DNA of 64,000 nucleotides from Candidatus Dechloromonas phosphoritropha (GTDB taxonomy: Bacteria > Pseudomonadota > Gammaproteobacteria > Burkholderiales > Rhodocyclaceae), in assembly GCA_016722705.1 (NCBI GenBank), contig JADKGN010000005.1:558001-622000 (forward strand), written 5' to 3'. Both the position numbers and the translations under genes were made by a program. Below, piece after piece: positions 9,682 through 21,714 of the stretch; within the stretch, counting starts at the first letter, position 1; every line of letters starts with the position of its first letter. The notes below the pieces were generated by a model. It searched no databases, was not told the DNA's origin, and saw only the letters and a program-made list of their open reading frames with translations.

Positions 9682-11079
9682 TTAGTGCGCATGAGCCGAA
9701 GCGGAATCAAGGGATTCACCCTTGCCAAACCCGTTCAGGAAGACGTTGAGCACCACGGCTGAGATTGCCGAGAGCAGGATGCCGCTGTGCAACAAGGGAC
9801 CCAAGGCTGTCGGCATGGCATGGAAGAAGGTTGGCGAAACGAGCGGGATCATGCCCAGACCAAGGCTGACCGCGACCACGTAAAGATTGTTGCGGTTACC
9901 GCCGAGGTTGGCGCCCATCAAAATCTTGATACCGGTTGCCGCCACCATGCCGAACATCACGATACCGGCACCGCCGAGCACGAACTGCGGGACCGAAGCA
10001 ATAATATGTGCCATCTTGGGGAGCAGAGCGAAAGCTATCAAAATCACGCCACCCAGCACGCAGACCCAGCGACTCTTGACCCCGGTTACGCCAACCAAAC
10101 CAACGTTTTGCGAGAATGAAGTATGCGGAAAGGTGTTGAAAAAACCGGCGATCAGCGTCCCCAGGCCATCGGTGCGCAAACCTCGTGTCAAGTCGTTACG
10201 CATCACCCGGCGCCCGGTCAGATCGCTCAGTGCCAGAAACATGCCAAGCGACTCAACCATGACGACGATCATTACCAGACACATGGTGGCAATCGATACC
10301 GGATCAAAGACCGGCATGCCGAAGTGCATTGGTTCAACTATGGCGACCCAGGGCGCGGCACCGAGACCTTCAAAGCTGACCTTGCCAAGCGCCATCGAAA
10401 CAAAAAAGCCGACCAGCATACCGATCAGCACCCCGACGTTGGCCATAAAGCCGCGACCGTAACGGGTGATCAACATGATGGTAAGCAATACCAGGCCAGC
10501 AATCGCCAGGTTCTCGAGAGAACCGTAGTTTGGATTGTTGACCATCTGGCCGCTGGCCACATCCTTGATCATTGGCTGGCCGCCAGCCGCCCAGTTGACC
10601 GTAACCTTCATCAGTGAAATACCGATAATGGCGATAATGCTGCCGGTGACGACGGGCGGGAACAAGGGCAGACAGCGTGCCACCAGCGGCGCAAAGATCA
10701 TGCCGAAAATACCAGCGGCTATAGTCGAACCAAGAATCGCATTGATCCCCAGTTCCGGCGATACGGCCATCGCCACCATCGGACCCACAGCGGCAAAGGT
10801 AACACCCATCATTACTGGCAGGCGGATACCGAACGGACCGACACCTAACGACTGGATGATGGTGACCAGACCGCAGACGAGCAAATCGGAATTGATCAGA
10901 AAGGCAATCTGATCCTTGGGCATTTTCAGGGCGCCGCCAATGATCAGCGGTACCGCGATGGCCCCCGCGTACATGACGAGGACGTGTTGCAGACCGAGCG
11001 TGAAGAGGCGTACCGGCGGTAGCACCTCATCCACCGGATCAACCTGCTTGGGAATTTCCCCCATTGATTTTTTCGACAT
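9682..11079 (-). CDS. NCS2-family purine (urate/xanthine) permease
   Basis: 465 residues with 12-14 predicted membrane helices. NCS2 signatures are LGLQHVLVMYAGAIAVPLIIGGAL near the start and the NAT motif FSQNVGLVGVTGVKSR near residue 315. Length and the start resemble proton-coupled xanthine/uric acid permeases (PucJ/PucK, UacT, XanQ). The ribosome site (GGAAGGAG) is strong. It is followed by the Tsx-like gene and preceded by a structured leader (11172-11211). Urate as substrate is inferred from the urate-degradation operon nearby; xanthine is the main alternative. Confidence 0.9.
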   Translation of the reverse strand: MSKKSMGEIPKQVDPVDEVLPPVRLFTLGLQHVLVMYAGAIAVPLIIGGALKMPKDQIAFLINSDLLVCGLVTIIQSLGVGPFGIRLPVMMGVTFAAVGPMVAMAVSPELGINAILGSTIAAGIFGMIFAPLVARCLPLFPPVVTGSIIAIIGISLMKVTVNWAAGGQPMIKDVASGQMVNNPNYGSLENLAIAGLVLLTIMLITRYGRGFMANVGVLIGMLVGFFVSMALGKVSFEGLGAAPWVAIVEPMHFGMPVFDPVSIATMCLVMIVVMVESLGMFLALSDLTGRRVMRNDLTRGLRTDGLGTLIAGFFNTFPHTSFSQNVGLVGVTGVKSRWVCVLGGVILIAFALLPKMAHIIASVPQFVLGGAGIVMFGMVAATGIKILMGANLGGNRNNLYVVAVSLGLGMIPLVSPTFFHAMPTALGPLLHSGILLSAISAVVLNVFLNGFGKGESLDSASAHAH

Positions 11080-11530
11080 GGTAAATCTCCTTCCTTTGGG
11101 TTTTTAGGCATCGCTCCAATGCGACAAGAGCGTAAGGGAACGACGCACCGTGCCGTTGCGTGTTTTCTTGGCCATCTAACGGCAACCGGGTGATAACCCG
11201 ATTCGAGATGGTTGGCAGGCTCTTGGCCTCACGCTTGGCAACAATGTGATTGCAGTGTAGAGAGCCACAAAAGCACCGCAATCCCCTGACCGCGATACGC
11301 GACATAACGAATTTCGTATTGTCGCGACGCAGCAATCACCAGCCCCGCAATGGCAACCTCTTCACCGGGACGATCAGTGAATTTGCTGCGCCGCAGCATG
11401 CACAATCACTTTTCGCTCGGCGGTTTCCGCCTGGCCTTCCGCTATGCTTCCTGCCTCCAGACAATGTGCAGCGCCTTGAATGCAGCGCCATCGCGTCGAG
11501 AAGGCATTAATCGGGTCCTGAAAAATACAA
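11080..11530. other. Intergenic leader/promoter region, NCS2 permease versus EamA gene
   Basis: A 451-bp non-coding stretch between divergent genes. The minus-strand half forms the long 5' leader of the permease and holds the structured element at 11172-11211. The plus-strand half precedes the EamA transporter gene, whose ribosome site is weak. I found no convincing additional ORF. Confidence 0.5.
11172..11211 (-). ncRNA. Candidate purine-sensing leader RNA (NMT1/xanthine-riboswitch-like) upstream of NCS2 permease
   Basis: On the minus strand the leader can fold as an outer 6-bp stem (CCATCT at 11211-11206 with AGATGG at 11177-11172), an asymmetric internal loop (CGAAT opposite GTTGCCGTT), and an inner 5-bp stem CGGGT/ACCCG closed by a TATC loop. 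This two-stem architecture with a purine-rich asymmetric loop, about 90 bases before a purine permease start, recalls the NMT1 xanthine/urate riboswitch class, which is reported upstream of purine transport and oxidation genes in proteobacteria. I could not compare it with the covariance model, so the class is tentative while the fold is directly visible. Confidence 0.45.
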
Positions 11531-12424
11531 ATGAAACAAGCCCCTCCCCGTCACTTCGCCGGCCTGGCACTGATCGTGTTATCACTGATCTGGGGGTACA
11601 ACTGGGTCGTCATGAAACAGGTCATACCCTATGTTGACCCCTTCGATTTTTCCGCACTGCGTACGCTGCTCGGTGCGGGCGCGTTGTTCATATGTCTGCG
11701 CCTGCTCAAACGCCCGATGGCTATTGCCCAGCCTGGTAGCATCGTCCTTCTCGGCCTGGTGCAGACAGCGGCCTTTACCGCACTGATCCAGTGGGCGCTG
11801 GTGGCGGGCGGTGCCGGCAAGACGGCTGTGCTGGTCTATGCCATGCCTTTCTGGCTGATCCCGCTGGCCTGGTTGCTCCTCGACGAACGCATTCGCGGTG
11901 GACAATGGGTTGCTGTCGCCACCGCCGCCGGTGGTTTGCTGCTCTTCCTTGAGCCCTGGCAGTCTGGCGGCACCTGGTTCAGCAACCTGCTCGGCCTCGC
12001 TGCCGGGCTGACCTGGGCGCTCGCCACCCTGCTTGCCAAGCGCCTGCGCGCCCGGCACAAGTTTGATCTGCTCGCCCTGACTGCCTGGCAGATGCTGTTC
12101 GGCGCGCTGGCCTTGTGCATCGTGGCGCTGCTCTTCAGTACCCGGCCGATTCAGCCGACGCCTTATTTCTTCGGTGCGCTGGCCTTCAACGCGCTGCTCG
12201 CCACCGGCCTGGCCTGGGTGTTGTGGCTCTATGTTCTACAACACCTGCCGGCCGGGCTGGCCGGGCTTTCTTCGCTCGGCACGCCGGCCATTGGCGTTCT
12301 GGCCGGCTGGATCGAACTGGGTGAAACACCGAGCCCGGCGGAATTCTCCGGCATGCTGCTGATCGGTGCCGCACTGTTTGGGCTATACCTGCTCTCGCTG
12401 CGGGCGACGCGAAAAAGCAGTTAA
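11531..12424 (+). CDS. EamA/DMT-superfamily transporter
   Basis: 297 residues with ten predicted membrane helices in two EamA repeats. The first starts LALIVLSLIWGYNWVVMKQV and the second begins near NLLGLAAGLTWALATLLAKRL (about residue 150), ending in GMLLIGAALFGLYLLSL. Substrates of this family are often amino acids or metabolites and cannot be told from sequence. It is divergent from the purine permease and the last gene before the restriction island. No obvious link to purine catabolism is seen. Confidence 0.87.
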   Translation: MKQAPPRHFAGLALIVLSLIWGYNWVVMKQVIPYVDPFDFSALRTLLGAGALFICLRLLKRPMAIAQPGSIVLLGLVQTAAFTALIQWALVAGGAGKTAVLVYAMPFWLIPLAWLLLDERIRGGQWVAVATAAGGLLLFLEPWQSGGTWFSNLLGLAAGLTWALATLLAKRLRARHKFDLLALTAWQMLFGALALCIVALLFSTRPIQPTPYFFGALAFNALLATGLAWVLWLYVLQHLPAGLAGLSSLGTPAIGVLAGWIELGETPSPAEFSGMLLIGAALFGLYLLSLRATRKSS

Positions 12425-12586
12425 GCCGCTCAATCCTGGCGTTCGGACCAGAGCACGCCACCGGTTGCTCCTTGGCAGACCAATTTCCAGAGATGGCTCA
12501 ATACATCGGTTGGCTGCCACTATCACCTCCAAGCATTGATCTGTATTATGTACAAAATTCTGCAACATTAACCAGCGAGGCTTACC

Positions 12587-12883
12587 ATGTCCATTTTTGC
12601 CAGTGACGTCATCCCCTTCTCACAAGCCCGCGCCAAGCTCTCCGACCTGGCAGACCAAGTCAAAGCGGGTGCCGAGAAGATCATCACCAAGAATGGTGAA
12701 AGCTACGTCGCGCTGATTGACTCTGATCGGCTGGACTACTACCACCAGTTGGAGCGTGAACGTATCCACCTGCTGCTCATCAGTGAGGCAAGCAAGGGAC
12801 TCGACGATATTGCGGCTGGGCGTACCAGCGATGCACGCAACGCTTTGCAAGCCATCAAGCAGCGCCGCAAGAACACAGCCTGA
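12587..12883 (+). CDS. Phd/YefM-family antitoxin
   Basis: 98 residues beginning with SDVIPFSQARAKLSDLADQVKAGAEKIITKNGESYVALIDSDRL, the Phd/YefM N-terminal DNA-binding fold, followed by a charged C-terminal tail that would bind the toxin. It is two bases upstream of the toxin gene, the normal order of a type II pair. An AT-rich segment (TATTAT at 12544-12549, then TGTACA) just upstream may be the autoregulated promoter. It marks the left edge of the restriction island. Confidence 0.85.
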   Translation: MSIFASDVIPFSQARAKLSDLADQVKAGAEKIITKNGESYVALIDSDRLDYYHQLERERIHLLLISEASKGLDDIAAGRTSDARNALQAIKQRRKNTA

Positions 12884-12885
12884 TC

Positions 12886-13287
12886 GTGGCGAATCAGGAA
12901 TCCCCAAAGACTACCGTCAAGCTCACTGCAAATTTTGAACGCAGCCTCGACGAGATCGATGCCTTCCTCACCGAAGCAGAGGCACCACAGGCCTTTGATG
13001 CGCTGCTTGATGAGCTGACGGATACCGTCATCCCCAATCTCGAACGCTTCCCTGCCATGGGGCGCTCTTTTCTGAGCCGCGCTATCCGTTCGGTTGAGAC
13101 CAGTAATGGCATTGACACTCTTCAAGGCAAATTGGCAGCAATCGGTGAAAATGCTGAACTTCGTGAATACGTTCTTGAGCACTACCTGATGCTTTATGCA
13201 CGTGTTGGTTCGGCGATTCACCTGCTCTCGATTCGGCATCACAAACAGTTGTCCTTCAATTTCCAGCATCTCTGGACCTCCAGTTAG
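12886..13287 (+). CDS. RelE/ParE-superfamily toxin
   Basis: 133 residues from a GTG start two bases after the antitoxin stop. The C-terminal half shows the toxin fold: DTVIPNLERFPAMGRSFL, then LREYVLEHYLMLYARVGSAIHLLSIRHHKQLSF, whose last strand carries the basic residues typical of RelE/ParE. It is longer than most members (85-105 residues) because of an N-terminal helix. It is either an mRNA interferase (RelE-like) or a gyrase poison (ParE-like); the sequence alone does not decide. It forms a pair with the gene at 12587. Confidence 0.8.
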   Translation: MANQESPKTTVKLTANFERSLDEIDAFLTEAEAPQAFDALLDELTDTVIPNLERFPAMGRSFLSRAIRSVETSNGIDTLQGKLAAIGENAELREYVLEHYLMLYARVGSAIHLLSIRHHKQLSFNFQHLWTSS

Positions 13288-13322
13288 CCCAACCAATAAA
13301 AATAAACACATAACCACACGAC

Positions 13323-15671
13323 ATGACTCAAGAAACAAACAACCTCGCCGCCTATATCTGGTCCCTTGCCGATCTACTGCGGGGTGATTTCAAGCAGAGC
13401 CAATATGGCCGCATCATCCTGCCCTTCACCCTGCTGCGTCGCCTGGAGTGTGTGCTGGAAGCCAGCAAGGAAGCCGTGCTCAAGCAGGTTCCCGTCGTCG
13501 ACAAGATGAACCTGCCGGAAGAGGCGCAGGAAAAGTTGCTGCTGCGCGCCACCAATGGCTTGTCCTTCTTCAACACCTCGCCGATGGATCTGGGTACGCT
13601 GGGCGAAGCCAGCATCAAGGCCAACCTGGAACACTACATTCAGTGCTTCTCCAAAGATGCCCGCGAAATTTTCGATCACTTCAAATTTTTCGAGTTCATT
13701 GGTCTGCTGAATGACGCCAACCTGCTCTACAAAATTGTGCAGAAGGTTCGGCAAGCCGATCTCAGCCTAAAGTCTGTTTCCAACTACGAAATGGGTCTGG
13801 TATTTGAAGAACTGATCCGCCGCTTTGCTGAAAGCTCGAATGAAACAGCCGGCGAACACTTCACCCCGCGCGACATCGTCCGCCTCACCACCTCGCTGGT
13901 GTTCATGGAAGACGATGATGCGCTGACCAAGCCGGGCATCATCCGCACCATTTACGATCCCACCGCCGGTACAGGTGGTTTCCTGTCGGCTGGCATGGAA
14001 TACGTGCACGAGCTGAACCCGCAAACCGTGATGCGCGCCTTCGGTCAGGAGCTCAATCCCGAGAGCTACGCCATCTGCAAAGCCGACATGCTGATCAAGG
14101 GCCAAGATGTCAGCCAGATCAAGCTCGGCAACACCCTCTCCAACGATCACCTCTACGCCAGCAAGTTCGACTACATGCTCAGCAATCCACCTTTCGGCGT
14201 GGATTGGAAGAAGATCGAAGGCGATATTACCGACGAATACACCCTCAAGGGCTTTGATGGGCGATTTGGTCCTGGCCTGCCACGCGTTTCTGATGGCTCT
14301 TTGCTGTTTCTTTTGCACCTGATCAGCAAGCTGCGCGACATCAAGGAGGGCGGCTCGCGCATCGGCATCATCCTCAATGGCTCGCCCTTGTTTACCGGTG
14401 GTGCCGGTTCCGGCGAATCGGAAATCCGCCGCCACATTCTTGAAGCCGATCTGCTTGAAGCCATCGTCGCGCTGCCAACCGACATGTTCTACAACACCGG
14501 TATTGCCACCTACGTCTGGGTGCTCTCCAACAAGAAAGCCGCCGAGCGCAAAGGCAAGGTTCAACTCATCAACGGCGTGAACCTCTGCGGCAAGATGCGC
14601 AAATCGCTGGGTAGCAAGCGCAACCAGATGGATGAAGGCGACATCGCCACCATCACCCGCTGCTTTGGCCAGTTTGAAGTCGTCGATGCCCGCCAACTCG
14701 ACAAACCCGCCGAGCCGAAAAGTAATCGGGGTCGGCAGTCTGCCAACTCCAAAGCCGAAGCCCCCAAATCCTTCGCCAGCAAGATATTTGCCGCGCACGA
14801 ATTCGGCTACCGCCGCATCACCATTGAGCGCCCTTTGCGCCTCTCCTACCAGTTCAGCGATGAACACATTTCCACGCTGCGCTTTGCTGCTGGCGTGCTG
14901 AATGGCGCCATGCAGTGGATTTACAGCGAATATGGACAGAACGGCGGCGAACAACTCTGGGACGACGCGCCAGACTGCGAAGATTACGGCGACCTGACTG
15001 CCGACAACGACGAAATCCGCACCCACCTCAAACGCCACTTTGCCGATCTGAAAGAAAAACAGATCAAGGATCTACTGGCCCGCGACACCTGGCTTGCCCA
15101 GAAGCAAATCCTGCTCAAGGCTAGGCAACTACAGAAAGTCATCGGTACAGCACAGTTTGACGACTTCAACGCCTACGACGATGCGCTGAAAGCCGCTGCC
15201 AAAAAAGCTGGAATCACGCTCGACAGCAAAGAGAAAAAGCAGATCGCTGACGCGGTGAGCTGGAAGAACCCCATTGCCGAGAAAGTCATCAAGAAGCTGC
15301 ACAAAGAAAAAAACGCAAATAAGGCCAACCCCTTATATGGGCTGTTTTCCGTTAATGGTGAAATTGTCGAATACCAGGCTGATGGCGAGCTACGTGACTT
15401 TGAAAACATCGCCCTCAATCCAAATGCTACGGTCAACACCGTAAACGAGGCATATTTCATCAAGGAAGTGCAGCCGCACGTAGCAGACGCCTGGATAGAT
15501 GCTGGCAAGTGCGATGCCAAGGATGGCGAGATTGGTATTGTCGGTTACGAAATCCCTTTTAACCGCCACTTCTACCAGTACCAGCCGCCACGCGACCTGG
15601 TTGAGATCGATGCGGATCTGGATGCCGTCAGCGCGGAGATCATGGCGCTGCTACGTGAGGTGCATTCGTGA
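13323..15671 (+). CDS. hsdM: Type I restriction-modification methyltransferase subunit
   Basis: 782 residues. An HsdM N-terminal helical domain (about 1-150) is followed by the N6-adenine methylase domain with the SAM motif DPTAGTGGF at 212-220 and the catalytic NPPF at 288-291. A long C-terminal extension (about 480-782) makes it larger than E. coli HsdM (529). With HsdS it methylates adenine in a bipartite site. The GTG of hsdS overlaps its stop by four bases. This and the neighbouring S and R genes look like a complete system. Confidence 0.95.
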   Translation: MTQETNNLAAYIWSLADLLRGDFKQSQYGRIILPFTLLRRLECVLEASKEAVLKQVPVVDKMNLPEEAQEKLLLRATNGLSFFNTSPMDLGTLGEASIKANLEHYIQCFSKDAREIFDHFKFFEFIGLLNDANLLYKIVQKVRQADLSLKSVSNYEMGLVFEELIRRFAESSNETAGEHFTPRDIVRLTTSLVFMEDDDALTKPGIIRTIYDPTAGTGGFLSAGMEYVHELNPQTVMRAFGQELNPESYAICKADMLIKGQDVSQIKLGNTLSNDHLYASKFDYMLSNPPFGVDWKKIEGDITDEYTLKGFDGRFGPGLPRVSDGSLLFLLHLISKLRDIKEGGSRIGIILNGSPLFTGGAGSGESEIRRHILEADLLEAIVALPTDMFYNTGIATYVWVLSNKKAAERKGKVQLINGVNLCGKMRKSLGSKRNQMDEGDIATITRCFGQFEVVDARQLDKPAEPKSNRGRQSANSKAEAPKSFASKIFAAHEFGYRRITIERPLRLSYQFSDEHISTLRFAAGVLNGAMQWIYSEYGQNGGEQLWDDAPDCEDYGDLTADNDEIRTHLKRHFADLKEKQIKDLLARDTWLAQKQILLKARQLQKVIGTAQFDDFNAYDDALKAAAKKAGITLDSKEKKQIADAVSWKNPIAEKVIKKLHKEKNANKANPLYGLFSVNGEIVEYQADGELRDFENIALNPNATVNTVNEAYFIKEVQPHVADAWIDAGKCDAKDGEIGIVGYEIPFNRHFYQYQPPRDLVEIDADLDAVSAEIMALLREVHS

Positions 15672-17005
15672 AGTTTAAAAAATATCCAGAATTAAAATAC
15701 AGTGAATATTTTAATTCGGATTTACCTACGCACTGGTTAGAGAAAAGGCTCGGATATATTTCGGCACAAGGGAAGGCTACGTTTGTTGATGGTCCGTTTG
15801 GTTCAGATTTAAAAACGACTGACTATCAAGACGAAGGGGTACCTTTGATTCAGTTAAATAACATCAGAGACAGCAAGCACGTTCTTCAGAATATGAAATT
15901 CATTACTGAAGAAAAGAAGAATAAGCTATTAAGACATATTACAATTCCAGGCGATGTGGTTATTGCAAAAATGGCAGATCCCGTTGCTCGCGCAGCAATT
16001 GTGGCTGATGATTTTTTTGAATATGTAATTGTTGCGGACTGCGTAAAAATCACCCCCGACCTTGGTCTTGTTAATTTGAATTACTTGGTTTGGGCTATAA
16101 ACTCTGACTGCGTACGAATTAACGCAGAATTAGTATCTACCGGAACAACAAGAATTCGCATCAACTTAGGTGAATTGCAGAAACTAAAAATTCCGTACCC
16201 TTCAGACGATGAGCAAAAGGCAATCGCCGCCTTCCTCGACCACGAAACCGCGAAGATCGACGCGCTGATCGAGAAGCAGCGGCGACTGATTGAACTGCTC
16301 AAGGAAAAGCGGCAGGCGGTGATCAGCCATGCCGTGACCAAAGGCCTCAACCCCAACGCCCCGATGAAGGATTCCGGGGTGGAGTGGCTGGGCGAGGTTC
16401 CGGCGCATTGGGTGGTGACCAAGGCAAAATTTGTAGCAAATGTTTTTGTTCCTCAAAGAAACAAGCCTGATTTGAATGATGAGAATGGTGTGCCTTGGGC
16501 CACGATGGAAGACATGAAGGGCGCTTGCATCACGGGCACCAGAAATTTTGTTAATCCTGATTCAGCAAAGATCGCTGGTTCAAAAACTCTAAAAGCTGGT
16601 GCCGTGATTGCAAGCTGTGTTGGTAATTTTGGGGTTGCTTCAATCAACAAAATTGACGTGATTATCAATCAACAATTGCAAGCCTATATACCAATATCAA
16701 TCAAGGCTGAGTATCTGCGTGAAACCGTTTTGACTTCCAAAAGCTATTTCGAGCAAATCGGTACAGCGGCTACCCTTGTGTATGTAAATCAGCAAGGCTT
16801 TGAAAATTTGCCAGTATTGACTCCGCCAATAATAGAACAAGAGAAAATTTGCACTTACATTGAGAAAAAACTATCTGACTTTGAAGATTTAATATCAAAA
16901 AGCGAAGTTGTCATTAGATTTATGCAAGAACGCCGCACCGCCCTAATCTCCGCCGCCGTCACCGGCAAGATCGACGTCCGCGACTGGCAGCCCTCCGCCA
17001 CCTGA
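15668..17005 (+). CDS. hsdS: Type I restriction-modification specificity subunit
   Basis: 445 residues with two target-recognition domains (about 20-180 and 245-405), separated by a conserved helical spacer (QKAIAAFLDHETAKIDALIEKQ at about 180-200) and ending in a second spacer helix. The start is GTG at 15668 in a 4-base overlap with hsdM. The TRD-coding parts (15.68-16.2 kb and 16.4-16.9 kb) are visibly AT-richer than the spacer-coding parts, the usual sign of TRD exchange. It sets the DNA sequence recognised by both the modification and restriction complexes. Confidence 0.93.
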   Translation: MKFKKYPELKYSEYFNSDLPTHWLEKRLGYISAQGKATFVDGPFGSDLKTTDYQDEGVPLIQLNNIRDSKHVLQNMKFITEEKKNKLLRHITIPGDVVIAKMADPVARAAIVADDFFEYVIVADCVKITPDLGLVNLNYLVWAINSDCVRINAELVSTGTTRIRINLGELQKLKIPYPSDDEQKAIAAFLDHETAKIDALIEKQRRLIELLKEKRQAVISHAVTKGLNPNAPMKDSGVEWLGEVPAHWVVTKAKFVANVFVPQRNKPDLNDENGVPWATMEDMKGACITGTRNFVNPDSAKIAGSKTLKAGAVIASCVGNFGVASINKIDVIINQQLQAYIPISIKAEYLRETVLTSKSYFEQIGTAATLVYVNQQGFENLPVLTPPIIEQEKICTYIEKKLSDFEDLISKSEVVIRFMQERRTALISAAVTGKIDVRDWQPSAT

Positions 17006-17104
17006 ACGGACGAATGCGGATTGAGTTTCCAGAAGATGATTGACGCTGCCGAACAAGAACCTACAATACAACGTAACACGTGTAACACAATTGATAGGCC
17101 CATC

Positions 17105-17341
17105 ATGTCGACTAGAACCATCAATGTCCGGATACCGGAAGCCCTCTACGGGCAGATTGAAGAACTCGCCCAAGCCACCGCAAGAAGCAAAAGCTTTCTG
17201 GCGATTGAGGCACTCAAGAGCTACGTCGAGAGCGAATCCTGGCAGGTGCGCGACATTCAGGCCGGCATCGAGGAAGCTGATGCCGGCGACTTCGCGTCTC
17301 AGGAAGAAGTGGCGGCGACTTTTGCCAAGTATGGCGCTTAA
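17105..17341 (+). CDS. Ribbon-helix-helix antitoxin (ParD/CopG-like)
   Basis: 78 residues from the ATG at 17105: STRTINVRIPEALYGQIEELAQATARSKSFLAIEALKSYVESE is a ribbon-helix-helix DNA-binding segment, followed by a toxin-binding tail ending VAATFAKYGA. It overlaps the toxin start at 17331 by 11 bases. The pair is embedded between hsdS and hsdR, away from the other toxin-antitoxin pair of the island. Confidence 0.83.
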   Translation: MSTRTINVRIPEALYGQIEELAQATARSKSFLAIEALKSYVESESWQVRDIQAGIEEADAGDFASQEEVAATFAKYGA

Positions 17342-17600
17342 ATGGACGCGGACAGCGCTCCGCAATCTGGATGACATCGCCGCGTTCATTGCTGCCGACA
17401 AGCCCGCCGACGCTACACGTTTCGTTCAGGAACTCCGAATCGCCACTGAAAAGCTGCTGTCTTTTCCCGGCTTGGGTCGGGCCGGTAGGGTGCCCGGCAC
17501 CCGCGAACTCGTCTTGCACACCAATTATCTGGCCATCTATCGTGTGAAGGCCGGTGAGGTAGAAATTCTTCGCATCCACCACGCAGCAAGGTTGCTATAA
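17331..17600 (+). CDS. ParE-family toxin
   Basis: 89 residues beginning MALKWTRTALRNLDDIAAFIA, the ParE/RelE fold, with FPGLGRAGRVPGTRELVL and the C-terminal YLAIYRVKAGEVEILRIHHAARL. ParE members poison DNA gyrase. The ATG at 17331 lies inside the antitoxin gene, so the two are translationally coupled. Reading-frame extension upstream of this ATG only shadows the antitoxin. Confidence 0.83.
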   Translation: MALKWTRTALRNLDDIAAFIAADKPADATRFVQELRIATEKLLSFPGLGRAGRVPGTRELVLHTNYLAIYRVKAGEVEILRIHHAARLL

Positions 17601-17670
17601 CAATCTGCCTGGGGATTTTCCCTCTGCTTGGCCCTTTCCATGGCATGGTGTGCGGCGCCAACTTATCCTG

Positions 17671-17692
17671 ACTTATGTTGCAAAACATAAGT
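17671..17692. promoter_or_regulatory. Perfect palindrome in the hsdR promoter region
   Basis: Nine-base arms ACTTATGTT and AACATAAGT are separated by GCAA. A second, overlapping 13-base palindrome (ACATAA-G-TTATGT) begins inside the right arm and runs to about 17698. They lie 31-52 bases upstream of the hsdR start. The layout suggests an operator for a dimeric repressor, possibly restricting hsdR expression until methylation is established; the binding protein is unknown. Confidence 0.5.
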
Positions 17693-17722
17693 TATGTTTT
17701 TTCCCATAACTGACCATAAGCC

Positions 17723-21049
<3,327 letters not shown>

Positions 21050-21102
21050 TGCGTCAGGCTACACGCCCTGACCATCGCCTCATTAGACCCTAGCGTTGAG
21101 GA

Positions 21103-21192
21103 TCAACGATAAGCCGCGGCCAAATCGACACGCGCCCGCCATTCGGCTTCACCGAACTGCGGGCGCGCCGCGTAGGCCGCGTTGACGCTCAC
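21103..21192 (-). pseudogene. Class II aldolase/adducin-family gene, N-terminal remnant
   Basis: On the minus strand a GTG at 21192 overlaps the allA stop (GTGA) and opens 29 codons that include RPQFGEAEWRARVDLAAAYR, the characteristic start of class II aldolase/adducin-fold proteins. A TGA follows at once and the next sequence has no aldolase similarity. The gene was therefore the next member of the allantoin operon and was cut off when the restriction island formed or a deletion occurred. I see no matching C-terminal part elsewhere in the window. Confidence 0.68.
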
Positions 21193-21704
21193 ACCAGCGT
21201 GGGCAAAGCTGCCGGGATCAGGCCATATTGCGCCAGCTGGACTTCGTCGCAGTTATGGCCGGGACCGCTACGGTCGACGACCAAAAAGTCGCAAATTCCA
21301 TCAAGCGCCAGCAGCGGGTGATGCCAGACACCGGTGGCGTAATTGATCCCCTGGTCACCACGAGCGAGGAAGACGCTGAGGTTTTCTGCCGACGGCGCCT
21401 CACCGGCCGGCGCTACGACGACCAGATAAGGTCGTCCGGACATCGGCACGAAAGCCTGGCTGCCCTTGGGGTGGCGCTCCATCATCTCGACCGTAAAGGG
21501 CAGTTGCCGCGGCTGGCCGCGGAAGATCGAGACGATCACCTTGCCATCCGCGCCTGGCTCGATCGCTGCCAGGTCATGGTAACGTTCGGTGTTGCCGCCG
21601 TTGATCGTGAAATGCTGGGCAGCATCGCTCGCCTCGATGACTTCGCCAAAAGGCGCGAAGGCATCGCGGGTCAATGGCTGCGGGGGCAGGGTAATCGTCG
21701 TCAT
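21189..21704 (-). CDS. allA: Ureidoglycolate lyase
   Basis: 171 residues starting MTTITLPPQPLTRDAFAPFGEVIE, with family motifs RYHDLA, GKVIVSIFRGQPRQLPF, MMERHPKGSQAFVPMSG and GVWHHPLLAL near the C-terminus. It splits ureidoglycolate to glyoxylate and urea, the final step of the pathway that begins with urate. It lies 10 bases downstream of alc and overlaps the truncated aldolase gene. A larger open frame to 22157 covers alc and is a shadow. Confidence 0.93.
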   Translation of the reverse strand: MTTITLPPQPLTRDAFAPFGEVIEASDAAQHFTINGGNTERYHDLAAIEPGADGKVIVSIFRGQPRQLPFTVEMMERHPKGSQAFVPMSGRPYLVVVAPAGEAPSAENLSVFLARGDQGINYATGVWHHPLLALDGICDFLVVDRSGPGHNCDEVQLAQYGLIPAALPTLV

Positions 21705-21714
21705 CGCGCGCTCC

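Noticed and set aside
21051..21072. Hairpin after hsdR (GTCAGG/CCTGAC) as a terminator
   Set aside because: A 6-bp stem with a long loop and no T-run on either strand; too weak to call.
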